From NCBI RefSeq assembly GCF_001514145.1, contig NZ_KQ948668.1, positions 124,001 through 188,000 on the forward strand: 64,000 bases of DNA, in the 5' to 3' direction. The translations under genes were made by a program, and so were the position numbers. Shown here in pieces: positions 56,838-64,000 of this stretch (position 1 is its first letter; every line of letters begins with the position of its first letter). Source of the stretch: Streptomyces canus. GTDB taxonomy: Bacteria; Actinomycetota; Actinomycetes; Streptomycetales; Streptomycetaceae. Under the pieces are notes generated by a model. The model had not been told where the DNA came from and did not search any database. It worked only from the letters and a program-made list of their open reading frames with translations.

Positions 56838-57974
56838 ATGACAACGGCAACGACGCCCGGGCGCGGCCCGCTCGCCGGCGTACGCGTGGTCGAGCTGGCC
56901 GGTATCGGGCCCGGCCCGTTCGCCGCCATGCTCCTTGCCGACCTGGGGGCCGACGTCGTCCACGTGTCCCGCCCGGGCGGCGTCTCCCTGTCGATCAACC
57001 CCGCCTACGACATCACCAATCGCAACAAACGCTCGGTGGTCGTCGACCTCAAGGCCCCGGACGGCCCCTCGCGCGTGCTCGACCTCGCCGCCCGCGCCGA
57101 CATCCTGATCGAGGGCAACCGCCCCGGAGTCGCCGAGCGCCTCGGCGTCGGCCCCGAGGACTGCCACGTGCGCAACCCCGCCCTGGTCTACGGCCGGATG
57201 ACCGGCTGGGGCCAGGAAGGGCCGCTCGCCCAGCGCGCCGGCCACGACATCGCGTACATCGCGCTCACCGGCACCCTCGGCATGATCGGCGAACCGGACC
57301 GGCCCCCCGCCGTCCCCGCCAACCTCCTCGGCGACTACGCGGGCGGCTCCCTGTACCTCGTCGTCGGCGTCCTCGCCGCCCTGCACCACGCGCGCGCGAC
57401 CGGCACCGGCCAGGTCGTCGACGCCGCCATCGTCGACGGGACCTCCCACCTCGCCGCGATGATCCACGCCATGACCGCCGCCGGTGGCTGGCAGGACCGG
57501 CGCGGCGCCAACCTCCTGGACGGCGGCTGCCCGTACTACGGCACCTACGAGACCGCCGACGGCAAGTACATGGCGGTGGGCGCGCTGGAGCCGCAGTTCT
57601 ACGACCTGTTCCTGGACCTGCTCGGCCTGCCGGACTTCGAGGACGCCCGCAAGGACTGGACCCGCTGGGGCGAGCTGCGCGAGGCGGTCACCGCCCGCTT
57701 CAAGACCCGTACGAGAGACGAGTGGACGGAAGTCTTCGAGGGCACCGACGCGTGCGTGGCGCCCGTCCTGTCGCTGCGCGAGGCCCCGCACCACCCGCAC
57801 CTGGCCGCCCGCGGCACCTTCACCGACCACGGCGGCATCACCCAGCCCGTGCCCGCACCCCGCTTCTCGGCGACCCCCACGGCGGTCCGCACGGGGCCCG
57901 TCAGGGCCGGCGCCGACACCGCGGACGTGGCACGCGACTGGGGCGTACCGGAACTTTTGGAAGGCCCCGAATGA
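56838..57974 (+). CDS. Class III CoA-transferase family, alpha-methylacyl-CoA racemase-like
   Basis: This 378-aa CaiB/BaiF-family enzyme has ELAGIGPGPFAAMLLADLGA at the start. H136 (AGHDIAY) and D166 (LLGDYAGG) are 30 residues apart, matching the catalytic His/Asp pair of alpha-methylacyl-CoA racemase. It would epimerise 2-methyl-branched acyl-CoA to the S form needed by acyl-CoA dehydrogenase. It is the first gene of a four-gene beta-oxidation operon and ends in a 14-bp tandem duplication shared with the next gene. Confidence 0.88.
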   Translation: MTTATTPGRGPLAGVRVVELAGIGPGPFAAMLLADLGADVVHVSRPGGVSLSINPAYDITNRNKRSVVVDLKAPDGPSRVLDLAARADILIEGNRPGVAERLGVGPEDCHVRNPALVYGRMTGWGQEGPLAQRAGHDIAYIALTGTLGMIGEPDRPPAVPANLLGDYAGGSLYLVVGVLAALHHARATGTGQVVDAAIVDGTSHLAAMIHAMTAAGGWQDRRGANLLDGGCPYYGTYETADGKYMAVGALEPQFYDLFLDLLGLPDFEDARKDWTRWGELREAVTARFKTRTRDEWTEVFEGTDACVAPVLSLREAPHHPHLAARGTFTDHGGITQPVPAPRFSATPTAVRTGPVRAGADTADVARDWGVPELLEGPE

Positions 57975-57988
57975 AAGGCCCCGAATGA
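57961..57988 (+). repeat. 14-bp exact tandem duplication at a gene junction
   Basis: AAGGCCCCGAATGA occurs twice in a row (57961-57974 and 57975-57988). The first copy encodes the end and stop of the racemase-like gene; the second supplies the ATG of the dehydrogenase. Collapsing the repeat would give a normal ATGA overlap, so this looks like a recent slippage event. Confidence 0.85.
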
Positions 57989-59127
57989 AGCGGCAGCTCT
58001 TCACCCCCGAGCACGACGCGTTCCGCGAGACCGTGCGCGCCTTCCTGGCCAGGGAGGTCCTGCCGCACTACGAGCAGTGGGAGAAGGACGGCATCGTCTC
58101 CCGCGAGGCCTGGCGGGCGGCCGGCAAGCAGGGCCTGCTCGGACTCGCCGTGCCCGAGGAGTTCGGGGGCGGCGGCACGACCGACTTCCGCTACGCCACC
58201 GTCCTGGCCGAGGAGTTCACGCGCGCGGGTGCTCCCGGCCTCGCCCTGGGACTGCACAACGACGTCATCGGCCCGTACCTCACCGCCCTCGCCACCGAGG
58301 AGCAGAAGCGCCGCTGGCTGCCCGGCTTCTGTGACGGTTCGCTCGTCACCGCCATCGCCATGACCGAGCCCGGCGCGGGCTCCGACCTCCAGGGCATCCG
58401 CACACACGCGCAGGACCGGGGCGACCACTGGCTGCTGAACGGCTCCAAGACGTTCATCTCCAACGGGATCATCGCCGACCTGGTGATCGTGGTCGCCAGG
58501 ACGACGCCCGAGGGCGGTGCCCGCGGACTGTCGTTGCTGGTCGTCGAGCGCGGCATGGACGGTTTCGAGCGCGGCCGCAACCTCGACAAGATCGGCCAGA
58601 AGGCCCAGGACACGGCCGAGTTGTTCTTTCACGACGTGCGCGTGCCGAAGGAGAACCTCCTCGGCGAACACAACGGCGCCTTCGGGCACCTGATGACCAA
58701 CCTCGCGCAGGAGCGGCTGAGCATCGCCGTCTCCGCGATCGCCGCCGCCGAACACCTCCTGGAGATCACCACCGAGTACGTCAAGGAGCGCGAGGCCTTC
58801 GGCCGGCCGCTCGCCACCAAGCAGCACATCCGGTTCGAGATAGCCGAGATGGCCACGGAGTGCGCGGTCACGCGGACATTCGTCGACCGGTGCGTCGAGG
58901 ACCACTCCGACGGGGGACTGGACGCGGTCCACGCCTCCATGGCCAAGTGGTGGGCCACCGAGCTCCAGAAGCGGGTCGCCGACCGCTGTCTCCAACTGCA
59001 CGGCGGGTACGGCTACATGAGCGAGTACCCGGTCGCCAAGGCCTTCACCGACGGCCGTATCCAGACCATCTACGGCGGCACGACCGAGATCATGAAAGAG
59101 ATCATCGGTCGTTCCCTCCTGAGCTGA
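57985..59127 (+). CDS. Acyl-CoA dehydrogenase (LCAD-like)
   Basis: A 380-aa FAD enzyme: AMTEPGAGSDLQGIRT binds FAD and substrate, and RIQTIYGGTTEIMKEIIGRS ends the protein. The position of the MCAD catalytic Glu is Gly (IYGG). As in long-chain acyl-CoA dehydrogenase, the base is probably E243 in AQERLSIA. The operon context with an AMACR-like gene suggests branched or long substrates. The ATG at 57985 lies in the second copy of a short tandem duplication. Confidence 0.93.
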   Translation: MKRQLFTPEHDAFRETVRAFLAREVLPHYEQWEKDGIVSREAWRAAGKQGLLGLAVPEEFGGGGTTDFRYATVLAEEFTRAGAPGLALGLHNDVIGPYLTALATEEQKRRWLPGFCDGSLVTAIAMTEPGAGSDLQGIRTHAQDRGDHWLLNGSKTFISNGIIADLVIVVARTTPEGGARGLSLLVVERGMDGFERGRNLDKIGQKAQDTAELFFHDVRVPKENLLGEHNGAFGHLMTNLAQERLSIAVSAIAAAEHLLEITTEYVKEREAFGRPLATKQHIRFEIAEMATECAVTRTFVDRCVEDHSDGGLDAVHASMAKWWATELQKRVADRCLQLHGGYGYMSEYPVAKAFTDGRIQTIYGGTTEIMKEIIGRSLLS

Positions 59128-59146
59128 CTCTCCCGAAAGGCTTCCC

Positions 59147-60361
59147 GTGAGCACCGAAGCGTACGTGTACGACGCGATCCGCACCCCGCGCGGCCGCGGC
59201 AAGGCGAACGGCGCCCTGCACGGCACCAAGCCCATCGACCTGGTCGTCGGACTCATCCACGAGATCCGCGCCCGCTTCCCGGACCTGGACCCGGCCGCGG
59301 TCGACGACATCGTGCTCGGCGTCGTCGGCCCCGTCGGCGACCAGGGCTCCGACATCGCCCGGATCGCCGCCGTCGCCGCCGGACTCCCGGACACGGTCGC
59401 GGGCGTACAGGAGAACCGCTTCTGTGCCTCGGGCCTGGAGGCCGTCAACATGGCGGCCGCCAAGGTGCGTTCGGGCTGGGAGGACCTGGTCCTCGCGGGC
59501 GGCGTCGAGTCCATGTCCCGGGTGCCGATGGCCTCCGACGGCGGCGCCTGGTTCAACGACCCGATGACCAACCTGGCCGTCAACTTCGTGCCGCAGGGCA
59601 TCGGCGCCGACCTGATCGCCACGATCGAGGGATTCTCCCGCCGTGACGTCGACGAATACGCGGCCCTCTCGCAGGAGCGCGCGGCCACGGCCTGGAAAGA
59701 GGGCCGCTTCGACCGGTCCGTCGTCCCGGTGAAGGACCGCGCCGGCCTGACCGTCCTCGACCACGACGAGCACCTGCGACCGGGCACCACCGCCGACTCC
59801 CTCGGCAAGCTCAAGCCGTCCTTCGCGGACATCGGCGACCTCGGCGGCTTCGACGCCGTGGCCCTGCAGAAGTACCACTGGGTCGAGAAGATCGACCACG
59901 TCCACCACGCGGGCAATTCCTCCGGCATCGTGGACGGCGCCTCGCTGGTCGCGATCGGCTCCCAGGAGGTCGGCGAGCGCTACGGCCTCACCCCGCGCGC
60001 GCGGATCGTGTCCGCGGCGGTCTCCGGTTCCGAACCCACCATCATGCTCACCGGCCCCGCGCCCGCCACCCGCAAGGCACTCGCCAAGGCCGGACTGACC
60101 ATCGACGACATCGACCTCGTCGAGATCAACGAGGCCTTCGCGGCGGTCGTCCTGCGCTTCGTGCGGGACATGGGCCTGTCACTGGACAAGGTCAACGTCA
60201 ACGGCGGCGCGATCGCGCTCGGCCACCCGCTCGGTGCCACCGGCGCCATGATCCTCGGCAGCCTGATCGACGAACTGGAGCGCCAGGACAAGCGGTACGG
60301 CCTCGCCACGCTCTGTGTGGGCGGCGGCATGGGCATCGCCACCATCGTCGAGCGCATCTGA
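59147..60361 (+). CDS. fadA: Thiolase (acetyl-CoA C-acyltransferase)
   Basis: The 404-aa degradative thiolase has catalytic C93 (ENRFCASGLEAV), VEINEAFAAV, H in GHPLGATGA and C in LCVGGGMG. It cleaves 3-ketoacyl-CoA to acetyl- or propionyl-CoA. It starts with GTG 19 nt after the dehydrogenase gene. Together with the next gene it supplies the last three steps of beta-oxidation. Confidence 0.93.
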   Translation: MSTEAYVYDAIRTPRGRGKANGALHGTKPIDLVVGLIHEIRARFPDLDPAAVDDIVLGVVGPVGDQGSDIARIAAVAAGLPDTVAGVQENRFCASGLEAVNMAAAKVRSGWEDLVLAGGVESMSRVPMASDGGAWFNDPMTNLAVNFVPQGIGADLIATIEGFSRRDVDEYAALSQERAATAWKEGRFDRSVVPVKDRAGLTVLDHDEHLRPGTTADSLGKLKPSFADIGDLGGFDAVALQKYHWVEKIDHVHHAGNSSGIVDGASLVAIGSQEVGERYGLTPRARIVSAAVSGSEPTIMLTGPAPATRKALAKAGLTIDDIDLVEINEAFAAVVLRFVRDMGLSLDKVNVNGGAIALGHPLGATGAMILGSLIDELERQDKRYGLATLCVGGGMGIATIVERI

Positions 60362-60403
60362 CCCCCTCCCACGGATACGACGGATCACACGGAGCACTTC
60401 CAC

Positions 60404-62581
60404 ATGAGCACTCAGTCCACGACCATCCGCTGGGAACAGGACCGCACCGGCGTCGTCACCCTCGTCCTCGACGACCCCGACCAGTCCGCGAACACCATGA
60501 ACCAGGCGTTCCGGGACTCCCTCGCGGTGATCACCGACCGCCTGGAGGCGGAGAAGGACACCGTCCGCGGTGTCATCATCACCTCCGCGAAGAAGACCTT
60601 CTTCGCGGGCGGCGACCTGCGCGACCTCATCCGGGTCACGCCGGAAACCGCGCAGGAACTCTTCGACGGCGGCCTCGCGATCAAGCGCAACCTGCGCCGC
60701 ATCGAGACCCTGGGCAAGCCGGTCGTCGCCGCGATCAACGGCGCGGCCCTGGGCGGCGGTTACGAGATCGCCCTCGCCTGCCACCACCGCATCGCCCTCG
60801 ACGCACCCGGCTCCAAGATCGGCTGCCCCGAGGTCACCCTCGGCCTGCTCCCCGGAGGCGGCGGAGTCGTCCGTACGGTCCGTCTCCTGGGCATCGCCGA
60901 CGCCCTCCTGAAGGTCCTGCTCCAGGGCACCCAGTACGCCCCGCAGCGCGCCCTGCAGAACGGCCTGGTCGACGACGTGGCCATCACACAGGACGAACTC
61001 CTGGCCAAGGCCCGCGCCTTCATCGACGCCAACCCCGAGTCCCAGCAGCCCTGGGACAAGCCGGGCCACCGCATCCCCGGCGGCACGCCCGCCAACCCCA
61101 AGTTCGCGGCGAACCTCCCCGCCTTCCCGGCGACCCTCCGCAAGCAGACCAACGGCGCGCCCTACCCGGCCCCGCGCAACATCCTCGCGGCAGCGGTGGA
61201 AGGCGCCCAGGTCGACTTCGAGACGGCACAGGTCATCGAGGCGCGCTACTTCGTCGAGCTGGCCGCCGGTCAGACCTCCAAGAACATGATCCAGGCGTTC
61301 TTCTTCGACCTCCAGGCGGTGAACTCCGGCGCCAACCGCCCCAAGGGCGTGGCCCCCCGGCAGGTCCGCAAGGTGGCCGTACTCGGCGCCGGGATGATGG
61401 GCGCGGGCATCGCGTACTCGTGCGCCCGCGCGGGCATCGACGTGGTCCTGAAGGACGTGACCCCGCAGGCGGCGGCCAAGGGCAAGGCCTACTCGGAGAA
61501 GCTCTGCGCGAAGGCGGTCTCCCGCGGCCGGACGACCCAGGAGAAGGCGGACGCGCTCCTGGCCCGCATCACTGCGACGGCGGACCCCCAGGACCTGGCC
61601 GGCTGCGACGCGGTCATCGAGGCCGTCTTCGAGGACTCGGCGCTGAAGCACAAGGTCTTCCAGGAGATCCAGCACATCGTCGAGCCGGACGCTCTGCTCT
61701 GCTCCAACACCTCGACCCTGCCGATCACCGCGCTGGCCGAGGGCGTGGAGCGTCAGACGGACTTCATCGGCCTGCACTTCTTCTCCCCGGTCGACAAGAT
61801 GCCGCTGGTCGAGATCATCAAGGGGGAGAGGACGGGCGAGGAGGCGCTGGCACGCGCCTTCGACCTGGTCCGGCAGATCAAGAAGACGCCGATCGTCGTG
61901 AACGACTCCCGCGGCTTCTTCACCTCCCGCGTCATCGGCCACTTCCTCAACGAGGGTGTGGCCATGGTCGGCGAGGGCATCGAGCCCGCGTCGATCGAGC
62001 AGGCGGCGGCACAGGCGGGCTACCCGGCGAAGGTCCTGTCGCTGATGGACGAGTTGACGCTCACGCTCCCGCGCAAGATCCGCAAGGAGACGAAGCAGGC
62101 GGTGGAGGAGTCGGGCGGAACCTGGACACCCCACCCCGCGGAGGCGGTCATCGACCGCATGGTCGACGAGTTCGGCCGCACGGGCCGCAGCGGGGGCGGC
62201 GGCTTCTACGACTACGGCGACGACGGCAGGCGCACCCCCCTGTGGCCGGGCCTGCGGGAACACTTCACGCGCGCGGGTTCGGAGATCCCCTTCAGGGACA
62301 TGCAGGAACGCATGCTCTTCTCCGAGGCCCTGGACACGGTCAAACTCCTGGAGGAGGGAGTGCTGACCTCGGTCGCCGACGCCAACATCGGCTCCGTCTT
62401 CGGCATCGGCTTCCCCGGCTGGACGGGCGGAGTCCTGCAGTACATCAACGGCTACGAGGGCGGTCTGCCGGGCTTCGTGGCCCGCGCGCGTGAACTGGCG
62501 GAGCGGTACGGAGAGCGGTTCACGCCACCGGCGTTGCTGGTGGAGAAGGCGCAGAACGGGGAGCGCTTCGGGGACCAGTGA
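60404..62581 (+). CDS. fadB: FadB-like multifunctional enoyl-CoA hydratase/3-hydroxyacyl-CoA dehydrogenase
   Basis: A 725-aa fusion. Residues 1 to about 210 form a crotonase domain (FFAGGDLRDLI, INGAALGGGYEIALACHH, PEVTLGLLPGGGGVVRTVRL). From about 325 follows the NAD-binding dehydrogenase (VAVLGAGMMGAGIAYSCARAG) and its C-terminal part (GFFTSRVIGHFLNEG). Both crotonase acidic residues and the dehydrogenase His in GLHFFSPVDKMPLVEI are present. It hydrates enoyl-CoA and oxidises the product. It is the last gene of the operon, followed by a strong hairpin. Confidence 0.94.
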   Translation: MSTQSTTIRWEQDRTGVVTLVLDDPDQSANTMNQAFRDSLAVITDRLEAEKDTVRGVIITSAKKTFFAGGDLRDLIRVTPETAQELFDGGLAIKRNLRRIETLGKPVVAAINGAALGGGYEIALACHHRIALDAPGSKIGCPEVTLGLLPGGGGVVRTVRLLGIADALLKVLLQGTQYAPQRALQNGLVDDVAITQDELLAKARAFIDANPESQQPWDKPGHRIPGGTPANPKFAANLPAFPATLRKQTNGAPYPAPRNILAAAVEGAQVDFETAQVIEARYFVELAAGQTSKNMIQAFFFDLQAVNSGANRPKGVAPRQVRKVAVLGAGMMGAGIAYSCARAGIDVVLKDVTPQAAAKGKAYSEKLCAKAVSRGRTTQEKADALLARITATADPQDLAGCDAVIEAVFEDSALKHKVFQEIQHIVEPDALLCSNTSTLPITALAEGVERQTDFIGLHFFSPVDKMPLVEIIKGERTGEEALARAFDLVRQIKKTPIVVNDSRGFFTSRVIGHFLNEGVAMVGEGIEPASIEQAAAQAGYPAKVLSLMDELTLTLPRKIRKETKQAVEESGGTWTPHPAEAVIDRMVDEFGRTGRSGGGGFYDYGDDGRRTPLWPGLREHFTRAGSEIPFRDMQERMLFSEALDTVKLLEEGVLTSVADANIGSVFGIGFPGWTGGVLQYINGYEGGLPGFVARARELAERYGERFTPPALLVEKAQNGERFGDQ

Positions 62582-62595
62582 CGCGGATGCCATGA

Positions 62596-62632
62596 ACGCC
62601 GGGCGGGCGAGTGCGGCTCGCCCGCCCGGCGT
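62596..62632 (+). terminator. Terminator of the beta-oxidation operon
   Basis: A 16-bp perfect stem (62596-62611 and 62617-62632) with loop TGCGG begins 15 nt after the fadB stop. No T-run follows. Confidence 0.9.
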
Positions 62633-62749
62633 CCGGGGGCGGGCAACTCAGCCCGTACGGCCGACCCGCCCCCTTGCCCCACACCCCCGGGCTCCCCGAC
62701 GCTGGCTTGCGAGCCGGTCGCACCTCAACTCCCGCCACGAGGAGCCCGC

Positions 62750-64000
62750 ATGGGTCACCGCCCCGCCCTCGCCGTCCTGGACATCCTCCGCGACGAGGGC
62801 GTGGACCGCGTCTTCGGCAACCCGGGCACCACCGAACTCCCCTTCCTGGCCGCACTCGCACAAACGGAGGAGGCCCCCGAGTACGTCCTCGGCGTCCACG
62901 AAGGCTCGGTCGTGGCCATGGCCGACGGCTACGCCAGGGCCACCCGCCGCCCCGCCTTCGTCAGCCTCCACATCGCGGCCGGCCTCGCCAACGGTCTCAT
63001 CGGCCTCCTCAACGCCCGCCGCTCCCGCACCCCTCTCGTCGTCACAGCAGGCCAACAGGACCGCCGCCACCTCCAGCAGGACCCCATGCTCTCCGGCGAC
63101 CTGATCGGCCTCGCGACGCCCGCCGTGAAGGCGACGTACGACATCCAGCACGCCCGGGACCTCCCCCTGGCCCTGCGCCGGGCCTTCGCCCTCGCCCGAC
63201 GGCCGCCCGCAGGCCCGGTGTTCCTCTCCCTCCCCATGGACCTCCTCCAGGAGGACGTGGAACTGGAGATACCACCCCGCACGCCCACACCCCCGCTCGG
63301 CCCGGCCCCCGGCATCGAACGCGCCGCAGTGCTCCTGGGCTCGGCCGCCCGCCCGGCGATCGTCGCCGGTGACGCGGTGGCCCGTGAGGACGCCCTCGGC
63401 GCACTCGTCCGCACGGCGGAGGCCTGCGGAGCCGTGGTCCACCACCAGCCCATGGCGGACGCCCTCGACTTCCCCACCTCACACCCCCTGTACGCGGGCA
63501 TGCTCCCGCCCCGCCACGACGCGGTCCGCGCCGCCCTCGCGCCGTACGACACCGTCCTGATCGCCGGCGCCCACGCCTTCACCCCCCACCACTACACCCC
63601 GGGCCCCGCCCTGCCTCCCGGTCTGACCGTCCTCCAACTCGACTCCGACCCGGACGAGATCGGCCGTAACTTCCCCGCCGACACGGGCCTCGTCGGCGCC
63701 CTCGCCCCCTCCCTGCACCGCCTGGCGGACCTGCTCCGCGACCGCGTACCCGAACACACCGCGAAGGCCCGCATCCTCCGCGCCGGCGAACACCACGCCA
63801 CCGAACGCGACCGCGCGGAGTCCGCGGCCCGCGCCGCCTACTCCCCGGCCCCGCTGGCACCTTGGGCCGCAGCCCACGCCGTGGCGAGTGGTCTGCCACC
63901 GGACGCCGTGGTCGTGGAGGAGGCCATCACCGTCGGTCTCCTGCTCCGCCGGCACGTACACCTGGAAAACCCCGGCAGCTACACCCACACCGTCGGTGGC
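62750..64000 (+). CDS. Benzoylformate decarboxylase-like ThDP enzyme (truncated by window edge)
   Basis: The first 417 codons of a thiamine diphosphate decarboxylase. The sequence follows benzoylformate decarboxylase: VFGNPGTTELPF, HEGSVVAMADGYARATRRPA, FVSLHIAAGLANG. The ThDP Glu aligns as E51 and the catalytic His as H74 (H70 of the Pseudomonas enzyme). The catalytic Ser26 position is Thr (T27). The start follows GAGGAG by 6 nt. If the assignment holds it turns phenylglyoxylate into benzaldehyde. An acetolactate-synthase-like role is less likely. The 3' part including the ThDP-pyrophosphate motif is outside the window. Confidence 0.85.
   Translation, partial: MGHRPALAVLDILRDEGVDRVFGNPGTTELPFLAALAQTEEAPEYVLGVHEGSVVAMADGYARATRRPAFVSLHIAAGLANGLIGLLNARRSRTPLVVTAGQQDRRHLQQDPMLSGDLIGLATPAVKATYDIQHARDLPLALRRAFALARRPPAGPVFLSLPMDLLQEDVELEIPPRTPTPPLGPAPGIERAAVLLGSAARPAIVAGDAVAREDALGALVRTAEACGAVVHHQPMADALDFPTSHPLYAGMLPPRHDAVRAALAPYDTVLIAGAHAFTPHHYTPGPALPPGLTVLQLDSDPDEIGRNFPADTGLVGALAPSLHRLADLLRDRVPEHTAKARILRAGEHHATERDRAESAARAAYSPAPLAPWAAAHAVASGLPPDAVVVEEAITVGLLLRRHVHLENPGSYTHTVGG

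Noticed and set aside
60179..62593. An 804-codon open frame on the minus strand
   Set aside because: It is antisense to fadB and part of fadA; the translation has no recognisable domain and is a codon-bias shadow.

Overview
The window is a high-GC actinobacterial chromosome segment, almost certainly from Streptomyces. The evidence is an SsgA-like sporulation protein, a WhiB-like protein, a two-domain small laccase, PcaV-controlled pca genes, DUF2510 proteins, GTG/TTG starts with GGAGG-type ribosome sites, several apparently leaderless genes, and very high third-position GC. I see no integrase, IS element, tRNA, rRNA or CRISPR array. The order pca genes, ATP-dependent ligase, LigD-type polymerase, small laccase recalls from memory the SCO6697-SCO6712 region of S. 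coelicolor.

Layout. 0-2.6 kb: the end of an IclR regulator faces a vanillate demethylase operon (vanA, a 62-aa protein, vanB). 2.8-4 kb: a secreted GH18 chitinase behind a promoter that contains a DasR-type site. 4.1-12.8 kb: an eight-gene operon with a sugar ABC importer, carboxylesterase, ROK regulator, pyranose-oxidase-family flavoenzyme, GuaD-like deaminase and sugar isomerase/epimerase-type TIM barrel. I read it as uptake and oxidative dismantling of an unusual glycoside, and it is the best candidate here for an undescribed system. 12.8-24.7 kb: MHS transporter, Tat-exported phospholipase C, LURP-one protein, EamA/PAP2 pair with a TetR gene and a large palindrome, DUF2510 protein, an ATPase regulator broken by an in-frame TAG, and an SDR. 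24.8-29.2 kb: pcaHGBL with divergent pcaV; pcaIJF are absent.

29.2-43 kb: DUF3048 lipoprotein, zinc alcohol dehydrogenase, divergent DNA ligase and primase-polymerase (NHEJ-like), an operon of ThuA-sorbosone dehydrogenase and cupredoxin-DUF1080 secreted proteins, small laccase, ornithine-cyclodeaminase-like gene, LacI regulator with its palindrome, VOC protein and Wbl protein. 43-56.7 kb: SpoIIE-type phosphatase, IclR, a decayed stretch, acyl-ACP desaturase with 15-bp tandem repeats, DDAH, DUF6194, a tandem-HTH MerR, ABC-F ATPase, GPP34, a PEP-mutase-family remnant, SsgA-like protein, endonuclease V and small conserved genes.

56.8-62.6 kb: a beta-oxidation operon (AMACR-like protein, LCAD-like dehydrogenase, thiolase, FadB-like enzyme) closed by a strong terminator. 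The window ends inside a benzoylformate-decarboxylase-like ThDP enzyme. Aromatic catabolism recurs: vanAB yields protocatechuate, pcaHGBL opens it, and a phenylglyoxylate-type decarboxylase and a laccase also occur. Oxidative sugar chemistry recurs too, in the 4-13 kb and 33-38 kb operons.
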